From Actinomadura macrotermitis (GTDB lineage: Bacteria; Actinomycetota; Actinomycetes; Streptosporangiales; Streptosporangiaceae), in assembly GCF_009604375.1 (NCBI RefSeq), contig NZ_WEGH01000002.1:1698073-1762072 (forward strand): a DNA stretch of 64,000 bases. Direction: 5' to 3'. The translations under genes were made by a program, and so were the position numbers. The notes below the pieces were generated by a model that was given only the letters and a program-made list of their open reading frames with translations, did not search any database and was not told the DNA's origin. Below are positions 1-10,744 of the stretch, piece by piece. Each line of letters begins with the position of its first letter. Within the stretch, counting starts at the first letter, position 1.

Positions 1-438
1 GGCCTCGACACGCCCGACCCAGTTGGCGCCCTCGACCGACTTGCCGGGCTCCAGGTCCTTGTAGACCTCGAAGAAGTGCTGGATCTCCAGGCGGTCGAAC
101 TCCGGCACGTGGTGGATGTCGCGCAGGTGCTCGCTGCGCGGGTCCGTCGCCGGGACGCACAGGACCTTGTCGTCGCCGCCCGCCTCGTCGGTCATCCGGA
201 ACATGCCGACGGCGCGGCAGCGGATGAGGCAACCGGGGAACGTCGGCTCCTGCAGCAGGACCAGCGCGTCCAGCGGGTCGCCGTCCTCGCCCAGGGTGTC
301 CTCGATGAACCCGTAGTCGGCCGGGTACTGGGTCGAGGTGAACAGCATCCGGTCGAGGCGGATGCGACCGGTCTCGTGGTCCACCTCGTACTTGTTCCGC
401 TGGCCCTTCGGGATCTCAATGGTGACGTCGAAATCCAA
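1..438 (-). CDS. ppa: Inorganic pyrophosphatase (3' end cut by window edge)
   Basis: Family I soluble pyrophosphatase, which hydrolyses PPi to 2 Pi in the cytosol and pulls biosynthetic reactions forward. The visible 146 codons begin DFDVTIEIPKGQRNKYEVD and include the substrate-loop and metal-binding signature around EDGDPLDALVL (about residues 49-59), then the conserved EVYKDLEPGK segment. Bacterial enzymes of this type run about 160-175 aa, so roughly 20 residues are missing past the window start. I chose the TTG start because GGAGCGGAGG lies just upstream and homologues begin at this point; no ATG or GTG fits. It is divergent from dacB, a common actinobacterial pairing. Confidence 0.95.
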   Translation of the reverse strand, partial: MDFDVTIEIPKGQRNKYEVDHETGRIRLDRMLFTSTQYPADYGFIEDTLGEDGDPLDALVLLQEPTFPGCLIRCRAVGMFRMTDEAGGDDKVLCVPATDPRSEHLRDIHHVPEFDRLEIQHFFEVYKDLEPGKSVEGANWVGRVEA

Positions 439-582
439 GATGTCCTCCGCTCCCTGCGCGCTCGCAGTGAATAGTCTTCGGGAGTCCGTGCGGGTGAGGC
501 CGACCCCCACAGGGTGGGTTCCCTGGTACAAGGATGTCGCACGTTGGTGAGTGCTGAGCAGGAGAGGGGCGTTCACGCGCCG

Positions 583-1968
583 ATGCAGGCCCGCACCCTA
601 GCAATGATCACGCTGTCCCTCCTCAATCTTTTCAGTGCCGGCGCCGGGGCGGCAGTGGTGAAATTCACACCCTCCCGGCGCCTGTCCCCGCAGCCCCCGG
701 CCGTCGCCGCGCACGACGCGGTGCGCACCGCGGCCGTGCTGCCCGCGGCCGACCCGGCGGCCGCCCGCATCCCGGACGCGTCGGTGCTGGCCGGACGGCT
801 GTCGGCGCTGCTGGCCGAGCCCGGCGGCGCGAAGACCAACGCGGTGGTGATCGACGCGGTCACCCGGCGGCCGCTGTTCCAGCAGCGCGCGGACGAGCCG
901 GCGACCCCGGCGTCCACCACCAAGCTGGCCACCTCGGTGGCCGCGCTCGCGGCGCTCGGCCCGGAGCACCGGATCACCACCCGGGTGGTGCGGGGCACCG
1001 GCGGCGGGATCGTGCTGGTCGGAGGCGGGGATCCTACCCTGACGGCCCGTCCCGCGCGGCCCGATGCGGGACATCCGCCCTACGCGTCGCTCGCCGGGCT
1101 GGCCGCGCAGACCGCCGCGGCGCTGAAGGGCGCGGGCGTGCGGAAGGCCCGCGTCGACTACGACGTGTCCGCCTACCAGGGGCCGCCCACGGCCTACGGG
1201 TGGAAGGACAACTACCTGCCGGACGGCGAGCTCGCCCCGGTCAGCGCCCTCACCGTGGACGAGGGCCGCGTCTCGCCCGACGACTCCGGGCACGACACCC
1301 GGGTGGCCGACCCGCCCGCGGCCGCCGCCGCGCAGTTCGCGGCGCTGCTGACGCGCGCGGGCGTCGCCGCCGAGGCCGGGCGCGTCACGCGGGCGCCGCA
1401 GGGCGCGGCGGTGCTCGGGCAGGTGCGGTCGCCGACGGTGGCGGCGCTGGTGGAGCACCTGATGACCGACAGCGACAACGACGTGGCCGAGGCGATGGCC
1501 CGGCAGGTCGCGATCCGCACCGGGCGGCCCGCGTCGTTCGCCGGCGCCGCGCAGGCCGTCGGCAGTGTGCTGGCGGGCCTCGGCGTCGCGGACGGGGTGA
1601 CGGTCAACGACGGCAGCGGCCTGTCCACCCGCAACGCGATCGCGCCGATCGCGCTGGCCCGGATCGTCGCGCTGGCGGCGTCCCCGGACCGCCCCGGCCT
1701 GCGCGCGGCGATCACCGGGCTGCCGGTCGCGGGGTTCACCGGGACGCTGAAGAGCCGCTACGACGTGCCGCAGAGCCGGGCCGGGGCCGGCGTGGTCCGC
1801 GCCAAGACCGGCACGCTCGCGGGGGTCAGCACCCTCGCCGGGCTCGCCGTCGACGCCGACGGGCGGATGCTGGCGTTCGCGTTCATGGCCGGGGACGGCA
1901 AGGGCGCGGTCGACCCGGGCCGGCTGGACCGGCTCGCCGCCGCCGTCGCCTCCTGCGGCTGCGGGTGA
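583..1968 (+). CDS. dacB: D-alanyl-D-alanine carboxypeptidase/endopeptidase, PBP4 (peptidase S13)
   Basis: A low-molecular-weight class C penicillin-binding protein that trims or cleaves peptidoglycan peptides outside the membrane. The three serine-acyltransferase motifs are present: S111-T-T-K114, S297-D-N299 and K408-T-G410. A hydrophobic N-terminal stretch (MITLSLLNLFSAGAGAAVV) looks like a signal peptide or anchor, and an alanine/proline-rich linker precedes the catalytic domain. The length (461 aa) suits the S13 family. The start is uncertain: ATG 583 sits 12-18 nt after a purine-rich GGAGAGGGG, while GTG 547 or ATG 514 would add residues with no obvious role. It lies divergent to ppa and ahead of the zincin and tilS genes. 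Confidence 0.9.
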   Translation: MQARTLAMITLSLLNLFSAGAGAAVVKFTPSRRLSPQPPAVAAHDAVRTAAVLPAADPAAARIPDASVLAGRLSALLAEPGGAKTNAVVIDAVTRRPLFQQRADEPATPASTTKLATSVAALAALGPEHRITTRVVRGTGGGIVLVGGGDPTLTARPARPDAGHPPYASLAGLAAQTAAALKGAGVRKARVDYDVSAYQGPPTAYGWKDNYLPDGELAPVSALTVDEGRVSPDDSGHDTRVADPPAAAAAQFAALLTRAGVAAEAGRVTRAPQGAAVLGQVRSPTVAALVEHLMTDSDNDVAEAMARQVAIRTGRPASFAGAAQAVGSVLAGLGVADGVTVNDGSGLSTRNAIAPIALARIVALAASPDRPGLRAAITGLPVAGFTGTLKSRYDVPQSRAGAGVVRAKTGTLAGVSTLAGLAVDADGRMLAFAFMAGDGKGAVDPGRLDRLAAAVASCGCG

Positions 1969-2083
1969 TGGGTCCGGCCGGGGCGTGTGGCCGGTGCCGT
2001 ACGGGAGATAACCAGAACGGTCGTTCGTTGGACGATCGTGCAGGGCGCCCACGGCGCCACGTCGGAAACGTACGGTGGAGTAC

Positions 2084-3211
2084 ATGAGCGCCTCGATGAT
2101 CGACTGGAATGTGGCCGTCCAGACGGGCACGCGGCTCGTCCGCCCCGGGCCGCAGGTGAGCCACGACGAGGCCCGGGAGGTCGTCGCGGAGCTGCGCGAC
2201 CTGTCGCGCCTCGCGCACGGCCACGTCCGCGAGTTCACCGGCATGGACACCGAGCTCGATCCGGCGCCGGCCACCATCGTCGACCGGCCGGGCTGGATCC
2301 GCGCCAACGTCGACGGGTTCCGGGTCGTGCTGGAGCCGCTGATGGAGCAGCTGCAGGAGCGCCGCAGCTCCGGACCGCTGAGCGGCGGCCCCGCCGGGGT
2401 CGTGGTGCAGGCGGTCGGGTCGCGGGTGACCGGCGCGCAGGTCGGGGTGCTGCTGTCCTACATGGCCAGCCGGGTGCTCGGGCAGTACGAGCTGTTCCTG
2501 CCGCCCGACCCCGACGGCCGCGCGCCGACCGGGCGGCTCACCCTGGTCGCGCCGAACATCGTGCACGTCGAGCAGGAGCTCGGCGTCGACCCGCACGACT
2601 TCCGGCTGTGGGTGTGCCTGCACGAGGAGACGCACCGGGCCCAGTTCACCGGGGTGCCGTGGCTGCGCGAGTACGTGCAGGACCAGATGACGAAGTTCCT
2701 GCTGGCCTCCGACCTGGACCCGGGCGCGATGCTGGAGCGCATCCGCGACGCCGCCGACGTGGTCGCCGACGCGTTCCGCGGCGGCGAGGGCAACCTGATC
2801 GACGCGATCCAGACGCCCGAGCAGCGCGAGATCCTGGACCGGCTGACCGCCGTCATGACCCTCGCCGAGGGCCACGGCGACTACGTGATGGACGCCGTCG
2901 GGCCGGAGGTCGTGCCGTCGGTGCAGCAGATCCGGTCCAAGTTCCAGGGGCGCCGCGACGGCGGTTCCCGGCTGGACAAGACGATCCGGCGGCTGCTCGG
3001 CATCGACCTGAAGATGAAGCAGTACGCCGAGGGGTCCAAGTTCGTGCGGCAGGTCGTGACCGAGGTCGGCATGGCCGACTTCAACAAGGTCTGGGGGTCG
3101 CCCGAGACGCTGCCCACCCACGCGGAGATCAAGGAGCCGGCGCTGTGGATCGACCGTGTCGTCGGGCCGCGCGCCATCGACGTGCCGCCGGCCGAGGCCA
3201 ACGGCGCCTGA
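2084..3211 (+). CDS. DUF2342 zinc-dependent metalloprotease-like protein (TIGR03624 family)
   Basis: A member of the actinobacterial DUF2342 family ('zinc-dependent metalloprotease', also labelled F420-associated); no substrate is known. HEETH at residues 180-184 is a zincin HExxH motif followed by RAQF. A second conserved segment, EGHGDYVMD, would supply the third ligand region. No signal peptide is visible, so the protein is probably cytosolic. 375 aa is normal for the family. I chose ATG 2084 because TACGGT, a -10-like hexamer, lies 7 nt before it, as expected of a leaderless mRNA; GTG 2075 and ATG 2096 are alternatives. It is followed after 16 nt by tilS, a conserved order in actinomycetes. 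Confidence 0.85.
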   Translation: MSASMIDWNVAVQTGTRLVRPGPQVSHDEAREVVAELRDLSRLAHGHVREFTGMDTELDPAPATIVDRPGWIRANVDGFRVVLEPLMEQLQERRSSGPLSGGPAGVVVQAVGSRVTGAQVGVLLSYMASRVLGQYELFLPPDPDGRAPTGRLTLVAPNIVHVEQELGVDPHDFRLWVCLHEETHRAQFTGVPWLREYVQDQMTKFLLASDLDPGAMLERIRDAADVVADAFRGGEGNLIDAIQTPEQREILDRLTAVMTLAEGHGDYVMDAVGPEVVPSVQQIRSKFQGRRDGGSRLDKTIRRLLGIDLKMKQYAEGSKFVRQVVTEVGMADFNKVWGSPETLPTHAEIKEPALWIDRVVGPRAIDVPPAEANGA

Positions 3212-3227
3212 CCGGCCGCGGGGCACG

Positions 3228-4244
3228 GTGACCGGGCCCGACCCGGCGGTCGCGGCCGTCCGGGTGGCGGTCCGGCGGACGCTGGCCGCGCTGCCGCCGG
3301 GGGAGATGGTGCTGGCCGCGTGCAGCGGCGGCGCCGACTCCCTCGCCTTGGCGGGCGCGCTGGCGTTCGAGGCGCCGCGCTCGGGACGTCCTGCTGGAGC
3401 GGTCACCGTCGACCACGGTCTGCAGGACGGCTCCGGCGCGCGCGCGGACAAGGTCGTGCGGACCCTGGCCGACCTGGGCCTGGACCCCGCCGGGTCCGTC
3501 GCTGTGACCGTGGGGACGGAAGGCGGCCCTGAGAACGCCGCGCGTGACGCGCGCTATGAGGCGTTGGACACAGTTGCGACCCGGTTGCGGGCCTCCGCGG
3601 TCCTCCTCGGTCACACGCGCGACGATCAGGCCGAGACGGTGCTGCTCGGCCTCGCGCGGGGTTCCGGAGCCCGTTCCCTGGCCGGGATGCCGCCATCCTT
3701 CGCGCGCGCGCAGGTCCGCTACGAAAGGCCCGTGCTGGGCCTCGACCGCGCCACAACGCGCCGCGCCTGCTTGGCGATGGGCCTCGAACCGTGGGACGAC
3801 CCCCACAACGACGACCCCGCCTACACGCGAGTCCGCGTACGCCACGAAGCCCTGCCCGCACTGGAGAAAAGCCTCGGCCCGGGAGTGGCCGAAGCCCTGG
3901 CCCGCACGGCCCGGCTGCTGCGCGACGACGCCGACGCCCTCGACGCCATCGCCGCGCAGGCCCTCGCCGGCGCCACCCGCGACGACGGCCTCGACGTGAC
4001 CGCCCTCGCCGCCCTCCCGCGCGCCGTCCGCACCCGCGTTCTGCGGACCGCGGCGGTCGAAGCGGGCAGCCCACCGGGTACGCTCGCGGCCGTCCATGTC
4101 GATGAGGTGGATCGGCTGGTCACGGCATGGCGCGGGCAACGGCACGTCGACCTGCCGGGGGGTCTCCGCGCCTTCCGGCGGTGTGAAAGGCTGCAGTTCG
4201 GCCCGGCCGAAGCCATGCCGCACGCGCGCCGTCACCACAAGTGA
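3228..4244 (+). CDS. tilS: tRNA(Ile)-lysidine synthase TilS
   Basis: ATP-dependent enzyme that converts C34 of the CAU-anticodon tRNA-Ile to lysidine, which makes the tRNA read AUA. The N-type ATP-pyrophosphatase P-loop SGGADS is at residues 33-38, followed by VDHGLQDGS and the GHTRDDQAET signature of the family. The C-terminal half is a shorter, charged tRNA-recognition region. 338 aa matches actinobacterial TilS. GTG 3228 places the P-loop at the usual distance from the N terminus; an in-frame ATG at 3156 would overlap the upstream gene. hpt follows directly, as is typical. Confidence 0.93.
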   Translation: MTGPDPAVAAVRVAVRRTLAALPPGEMVLAACSGGADSLALAGALAFEAPRSGRPAGAVTVDHGLQDGSGARADKVVRTLADLGLDPAGSVAVTVGTEGGPENAARDARYEALDTVATRLRASAVLLGHTRDDQAETVLLGLARGSGARSLAGMPPSFARAQVRYERPVLGLDRATTRRACLAMGLEPWDDPHNDDPAYTRVRVRHEALPALEKSLGPGVAEALARTARLLRDDADALDAIAAQALAGATRDDGLDVTALAALPRAVRTRVLRTAAVEAGSPPGTLAAVHVDEVDRLVTAWRGQRHVDLPGGLRAFRRCERLQFGPAEAMPHARRHHK

Positions 4245-4299
4245 CCGTCTTGCGGCGCGCGCCGGGTACGTCGCTGTGTATGTCTCAGAGGGTGGGATC

Positions 4300-4863
4300 G
4301 TGGACGAGAAGGACCTGGGCGCCGACCTGTCGAAGGTGCTGATCCCGGAGGACCAGCTCCAGGCCAAGGTGCGCGAGCTGGCCGCGCAGATCGACGCCGA
4401 CTACGCCGGCAAGGACCTGCTGCTGGTCGGGGTGCTCAAGGGCGCCGTCATGATCATGGCGGACCTGGCGCGGGCGCTGCACACGCCCGCCTCCATGGAC
4501 TGGATGGCGGTGTCGTCCTACGGCTCGGGCACCAAGTCGTCCGGCGTGGTGCGCATCCTGAAGGACCTGGACACCGACATCATCGACCGGCACGTGCTGA
4601 TCGTCGAGGACATCATCGACTCCGGCCTCACCCTGTCGTGGCTGATCAGCAACCTGCGCTCGCGCGGCCCGGCGTCGCTGGAGATCTGCGCGCTGCTGCG
4701 CAAGCCCGAGGCGGTCAAGACCGAGATCGACTGCCGCTACCTCGGGTTCGACATCCCGAACGAGTTCGTTGTCGGCTACGGCCTGGACTACGCCGAGAAG
4801 TACCGCAACCTGCCCTTCGTCGGCACGCTCGCCCCGCACGTGTACGGCGGTACCGGCTCCTGA
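4300..4863 (+). CDS. hpt: Hypoxanthine phosphoribosyltransferase
   Basis: Purine salvage: transfers phosphoribosyl from PRPP to hypoxanthine or guanine. The PRPP-binding motif VLIVEDIIDSGLTLS is at mid-protein, the flexible-loop residues lie in SSYGSGTKSSG, and the C-terminal VGYGLDYAEKYRNLPFVG base-binding segment is intact. 187 aa is a full-length type I PRTase. GTG 4300 was chosen because homologues begin with a similar DEKDxGxDL segment and GAGGGTGGG precedes it; GTG 4276 is possible. The gene sits between tilS and ftsH, an arrangement conserved from Bacillus to Streptomyces. Confidence 0.94.
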   Translation: MDEKDLGADLSKVLIPEDQLQAKVRELAAQIDADYAGKDLLLVGVLKGAVMIMADLARALHTPASMDWMAVSSYGSGTKSSGVVRILKDLDTDIIDRHVLIVEDIIDSGLTLSWLISNLRSRGPASLEICALLRKPEAVKTEIDCRYLGFDIPNEFVVGYGLDYAEKYRNLPFVGTLAPHVYGGTGS

Positions 4864-5161
4864 CCTGCGGACTCCCGTACAAGGGGGGTTCATGGGGCAG
4901 GGAACATAACACCGCCACGAATCGTTGCAAGGATCGTCGACGGGTATATCGAACGGGATCAGGGGATCGGCGCTGGCTGCATCCCCTGTATTCAGCGGTG
5001 TACCGTCGATATCCCGGGTACAGAGGCCGGGGAGCCTACACGGATCCGCCGACTGAGCAACCGAACCCGGTTCGCAGTGGCGCCCGTCCCCCAGCGGACG
5101 GGCGAGGATCGCCAAACAGACGTTGTCAGGAGGGACGGGCCCCGTAGGGGTTACCGGATAC
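4864..5161 (+). promoter_or_regulatory. hpt-ftsH intergenic region with two inverted repeats
   Basis: 298 nt without a gene. Two imperfectly understood inverted repeats lie here: CAGGGGAT (4960-4967) pairs with ATCCCCTG (4981-4988), and TGTACC (4999-5004) pairs with GGTACA (5017-5022). An A/T-richer patch around 4925-4952 (TTGCAA ... TATCGA, 16 nt apart) could be a promoter. The region therefore probably carries the ftsH promoter and operator sites; the first repeat could equally be an hpt transcript hairpin. Confidence 0.4.
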
Positions 5162-7165
<2,004 letters not shown>

Positions 7166-7170
7166 TCCCC

Positions 7171-7803
7171 TTGTCCCACCTGTACGACGACGAGCCCGCG
7201 GAGGCGGCCCTGACCGGGCCGTCCCCGCTGGCCGCCGGCATCGACCACGCGCGCATCGAGAAGGCCGTCCGCGAGATCCTGCTGGCGATCGGCGAGGACC
7301 CCGACCGCGACGGCCTGCTGGACACCCCCGCCCGCGTCGCCCGCGCCTACGCCGAGCAGTTCGCGGGGCTGCGGCAGACGCCCGAGGACGTCCTGAACAA
7401 GGTCTTCGAGGCCCACCACGACGAGATGGTCCTGGTCAAGGACATCGAGGTCTATTCGACCTGTGAGCACCATCTGGTGCCCTTCCATGGTTTGGCGCAT
7501 GTCGGATATACCCCGAACAAGACCGGCCAGGTGACGGGGCTGTCGAAGCTGGCGCGGCTGGTGGACGTGTTCGCCCGCCGGCCGCAGGTGCAGGAGCGGC
7601 TGACCAGCCAGGTCGCCGACTCGATCATGCGGATCCTGGAGCCGCGCGGCGCGATCGTGGTGATCGAGGCCGAGCACCTGTGCATGACGATGCGCGGCGT
7701 GCGCAAGCCCGGCGCGAAGACGATCACCTCGGCGGTGCGCGGCGACTTCCGCGAGCACCCCGAGACGCGCGCGGAGGCGATGAGCCTGATCCTGGGCTCC
7801 TAG
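7171..7803 (+). CDS. folE: GTP cyclohydrolase I
   Basis: First step of the folate (and pterin) pathway: GTP to 7,8-dihydroneopterin triphosphate. The zinc site is visible in STCEHHLVPFHG and in CMTMRGV, and the C-terminal TSAVRGDF segment is conserved. 210 aa is the bacterial length. The start is TTG 7171; the nearest downstream Met would remove conserved sequence. GAGGGCGAAAG inside the end of ftsH serves as ribosome-binding site, so the gene is likely co-transcribed with ftsH. The remaining folate genes resume at 9829 after an inserted sigma-factor pair on the other strand. Confidence 0.95.
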   Translation: MSHLYDDEPAEAALTGPSPLAAGIDHARIEKAVREILLAIGEDPDRDGLLDTPARVARAYAEQFAGLRQTPEDVLNKVFEAHHDEMVLVKDIEVYSTCEHHLVPFHGLAHVGYTPNKTGQVTGLSKLARLVDVFARRPQVQERLTSQVADSIMRILEPRGAIVVIEAEHLCMTMRGVRKPGAKTITSAVRGDFREHPETRAEAMSLILGS

Positions 7804-7811
7804 AACGACCA

Positions 7812-7851
7812 GCGGAGCGGGGCGGCACCTCACGGTGCCGCCCCGCTCCGC
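7812..7851 (+). terminator. Perfect 18-bp hairpin after folE
   Basis: GCGGAGCGGGGCGGCACC (7812-7829) pairs without mismatch with 7834-7851 around the tetraloop TCAC, followed by GTTTCCC. The hairpin lies between the convergent folE and CU044_5270 genes, so it probably terminates both. Confidence 0.85.
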
Positions 7852-7932
7852 GTTTCCCGCCCTGCGACCCCGGCAGGGGCGACGGCGCGGCCGGCCCGTC
7901 GCGGTGGCGGACGACCCGGCCGGCGGGGCCGG

Positions 7933-9123
7933 TCAGTTCGGGGCCGTGTCCGTCCAGCCGGCGGCCTCGAACACCTCGTAGGCCGCCACCTCGCCGGGCT
8001 TGTGGAACCGGTCGGGCTGGGTCGCGACCGTCAGGCGGCGCGGCCTGCCGTCGTCCCCGGGCGGGAGCGCCCGGGAGCCGTGCGGCGGCCTGGCCACCAG
8101 GTCGCGGATGGCCAGCAGCGTCCCGGTGCCGGGGTCGATGATCCACTGCCGCCGGTAGGTGCCGAGCTGCTTGGGCGCGCTGAAGACACCGAGGGGGATC
8201 GTGGTCTCCAGCGGCAGGGAGACCACCGTGCCGGTGCGGCCGAGCGGGTCGGCCGCCCGTCCCTCAGCCCGGACACCGGGCAGGCCGGCGAGCAGCCGGA
8301 ACGCCGCCGCCCGGACCCTGGCGGGGGCGGGCTGGCGGGCCAGCAGGTCGCCGAGGACATCGCTCAGCGCCCGGACGCGTTCGGGGCCGCGCAGGGCCCG
8401 CAGGGGCTCCTCGGTGGCCTGCTTGGAGTAGGCGTGCCAGTCGCCCCTGAGGTCCAGCAGGGCGTTCTCCAGCGCCTTGGGCTCGGTCGGCAGCTGGGCC
8501 AGCCGCGCGATCGGCAGGTTGTAGAACCGCGAGCCGGAGTGCCAGCCCTTGCTGAACTTCCGGCCCTGCGCAGGGGAGGGCTTCATGAACAGCGTTATCG
8601 GCGCCGACCCGTCCCCGGACGGGATCTGCACCTGCGAAGGCGCCCCCGCCTTCCGCCACTTCCGCATGTCCTCGGGGGTCCACGGACGGGCGGGCAGGTC
8701 GTCCGAGGAAGGGTAGCCCCTGCCGGCCGGGTCGACCCAGGTCTCGTACCCCTGCCTGGCCTCGATCTTGTAGTGGTCCGCCGCGGTCCGGCCGACCGCG
8801 TAGATCGTCCCGTCGATGCGCCGGGTGTGCCAGTACTTGCCGGTCCGCGCCTTCAGCGCGTTCGTGGCGGCCACCAGCAGCACGTCGCCGGGCTGGGGGG
8901 CGCCCGTGCCCGCGTCCTCGTCCGGGGTCAGGGACAGGACGGCCGCCGACCCCGCGGCCACGGTGGCCGTCGCCAGCAGGCCGGCCACCGGGAGCCGCCA
9001 GCCGCGGCGGGCGCGCGGCGCCGGGCCGCCGGGCCGCCAGCCGGCGCGCATCGCGAGCCGGTCGGGGTGCTCCTGCTCGGCCAGGGCGGTGCGCATCTGC
9101 CGCAGCGCTTCGATCTCACGCAT
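7933..9123 (-). CDS. CU044_5270-type membrane protein paired with a sigma factor
   Basis: The architecture is a short cytosolic N terminus (MREIEALRQMRTALAEQ), a single TM helix around residues 45-67 (LPVAGLLATATVAAGSAAVLSL) and a large extracytoplasmic domain of about 320 residues. This matches the actinomycete family called CU044_5270, whose members are usually encoded right after an ECF sigma factor. The function is unknown; by position it could act as a membrane-bound partner or anti-sigma-like sensor, but no zinc-binding anti-sigma motif (HxxxCxxC) is seen. Its start overlaps the end of the sigma gene by 8 nt, implying translational coupling. Confidence 0.75.
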   Translation of the reverse strand: MREIEALRQMRTALAEQEHPDRLAMRAGWRPGGPAPRARRGWRLPVAGLLATATVAAGSAAVLSLTPDEDAGTGAPQPGDVLLVAATNALKARTGKYWHTRRIDGTIYAVGRTAADHYKIEARQGYETWVDPAGRGYPSSDDLPARPWTPEDMRKWRKAGAPSQVQIPSGDGSAPITLFMKPSPAQGRKFSKGWHSGSRFYNLPIARLAQLPTEPKALENALLDLRGDWHAYSKQATEEPLRALRGPERVRALSDVLGDLLARQPAPARVRAAAFRLLAGLPGVRAEGRAADPLGRTGTVVSLPLETTIPLGVFSAPKQLGTYRRQWIIDPGTGTLLAIRDLVARPPHGSRALPPGDDGRPRRLTVATQPDRFHKPGEVAAYEVFEAAGWTDTAPN

Positions 9124-9700
9124 CGTCGTTCTCCTCGGGGAGGGCCTTGCGGAGCTTGGCCCGGGCTCGGTGGATCTTGGCCTTGACGGTGCCGAGCGGC
9201 AGGTCCAGGACCGCCGCGATCTCGGCGTAGGACAGCTCGCCCCAGGCGAGCAGCAGCACCGCGTCGCGGTCCTTGGCGTTCAGTGAGGCCAGCGCCCGGG
9301 CGAGGGCGGGACCGAGCGCGGCGGCCGCCAGCCGGTCGCCGGCCGCCTCGGCCAGGCCCTCCTCGGCCGGGTCCACGCCGGTCCGGGCGTAGGCCCGGTA
9401 CATGCGGCTCTCCTGCCGGTGGTGCCGGGCGATCAGGGTGCCGGCGATGCCCCACAGCCACGCGCCGAACTCGGCCCGCCCGTCGTACCTGGCGCGCCGC
9501 CGGAACGCGATGGCGAACGCCTCCGACACCAGGTCGTCGGCGAGAGGGAGCCCGAGGCGCCGCTTGATGTAGGCGTGCAGCCGGGGCGCGTGGCGGCGGA
9601 ACAGCTCGCCGAACGCCTCGGGATCGTCCAGGGAGGCGGCGACGAGCTTGGCGTCGTCCGGCGCCTCCCCGGTCTGGCTCACTGCTCTCGCCATGGGCAT
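9116..9700 (-). CDS. ECF-type RNA polymerase sigma factor
   Basis: Sigma70 region 2 is seen in PEAFGELFRRHAPRLHAYIKRR ... DDLVSEAFAIAFRR, including the conserved (V/D)xEAF segment that contacts core polymerase and the -10 element. Region 4 HTH is in LAWGELSYAEIAAVLDLPLGTVKAKIHRARAKLR near the C terminus. About 194 aa is normal for an ECF factor. Possible starts are ATG 9700, ATG 9694 and GTG 9682; none has a strong ribosome-binding site. It forms a bicistronic unit with the downstream membrane protein. Targets are unknown; self-regulation is usual for the class. Confidence 0.85.
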   Translation of the reverse strand: MPMARAVSQTGEAPDDAKLVAASLDDPEAFGELFRRHAPRLHAYIKRRLGLPLADDLVSEAFAIAFRRRARYDGRAEFGAWLWGIAGTLIARHHRQESRMYRAYARTGVDPAEEGLAEAAGDRLAAAALGPALARALASLNAKDRDAVLLLAWGELSYAEIAAVLDLPLGTVKAKIHRARAKLRKALPEENDDA

Positions 9701-9785
9701 GGGCCGGTGTGTCCCTTCATGGATGCTTCCTTCGATGCCGGGGGTGCTGACACCCTCCTCTCTCCCGCAGGCCGCTCCCCGGTTG

Positions 9786-9828
9786 CACCCCCTGCGGAGG
9801 GGGTGCCGGGAAGGAATAGGGTTGGTGC
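9786..9828 (+). promoter_or_regulatory. folP promoter with hairpin; leaderless start
   Basis: CACCCCCT (9786-9793) and AGGGGGTG (9798-9805) form an 8-bp inverted repeat with a 4-nt loop where a -35 element would lie. TAGGGT (9817-9822) fits the actinobacterial -10 consensus TANNNT and stands 6 nt before the folP ATG. Transcription is therefore expected to start at the initiation codon. The site marks a new transcription unit after the sigma-factor insertion. Confidence 0.55.
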
Positions 9829-10686
9829 ATGACCAGTGCCGTCGTTCCCGGGATGCCCGCGCCAGGGCGGTGCCTGGTGATGGGCGTGGTCAATGTGACC
9901 CCCGACTCCTTCTCCGACGGCGGCGCCTGGTTCGACGCCGACAAGGCGGTCCGGCACGGCCTGGACCTGGTCGCCGAGGGCGCCGACATCGTCGACGTGG
10001 GCGGCGAGTCCACCCGGCCGGGCGCGCAGCGGGTCTCGGAGTCCGAGGAGCTGCGGCGGATCGTGCCGGTGATCGGGGCGCTGGCGGCCGAGGGCGTGCC
10101 GGTCAGCGTCGACACGATGCGGGCCGAGGTCGCCGAGGCCGCGGTCGCGGCCGGGGCGCGGCTGGTCAACGACGTGAGCGGCGGGCTGGCCGATCCGGCG
10201 ATGGCGCGCGTGGTGGCGGCCGCCGGCGTCCCCTACGTGGTCATGCACTGGCGCGGGCACAGCCACGACATGCAGAGCCGGGCGGTGTACGCCGACGTCG
10301 TCGCCGAGGTGCGGGCCGAGCTGCTCGGCCGGGTGGACGCCGTGCTGGCCGCGGGCGTCGACCCGTCGATGATCGTGCTGGATCCGGGGCTCGGCTTCGC
10401 CAAGAGCCCCGAGCAGGGCCACAACTGGGCGCTGCTGGCGCACCTGGACGCGCTCACCGGCACCGGCCACCCGGTGCTGGTCGGGGCGTCGCGCAAGCGG
10501 TTCCTCGGCCGGCTGCTGGCCGGCCCGGACGGCACGCCGCGGCCGTTCGCCGGCAGCGACGACGCGACCGTCGCGGTCACCGCCCTCGCCGCGGCCGCCG
10601 GCGCGTGGTGCGTGCGGGTGCACCGGGTCCGGCCGAACGCCGACGCCGTCCGCGTGGCGCGGGCGGTCCGGGAGGGCTCGGGTTGA
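9829..10686 (+). CDS. folP: Dihydropteroate synthase
   Basis: Condenses 6-hydroxymethyl-7,8-dihydropterin pyrophosphate with p-aminobenzoate; target of sulfonamides. The two DHPS signatures are intact: VMGVVNVTPDSFSDGG near the N terminus and DVGGESTRPGA. Further conserved segments are NDVSGG, the LDPGLGFAKS loop and GASRKRFLG. 285 aa is normal. ATG 9829 is the only plausible start and follows a -10-like hexamer. It leads a run of folate genes ending with folK. Confidence 0.95.
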   Translation: MTSAVVPGMPAPGRCLVMGVVNVTPDSFSDGGAWFDADKAVRHGLDLVAEGADIVDVGGESTRPGAQRVSESEELRRIVPVIGALAAEGVPVSVDTMRAEVAEAAVAAGARLVNDVSGGLADPAMARVVAAAGVPYVVMHWRGHSHDMQSRAVYADVVAEVRAELLGRVDAVLAAGVDPSMIVLDPGLGFAKSPEQGHNWALLAHLDALTGTGHPVLVGASRKRFLGRLLAGPDGTPRPFAGSDDATVAVTALAAAAGAWCVRVHRVRPNADAVRVARAVREGSG

Positions 10687-10744
10687 GCGGGACGGACGGG
10701 CGCGGCGCCGCAGGGGCGCCTCGCGGACGAGCGGGGGACGCCGG

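Noticed and set aside
598..2307. Long minus-strand open frame (569 codons) opposite dacB
   Set aside because: Arg/Gly/Pro-rich shadow of dacB caused by high GC; no ribosome-binding site or family match.
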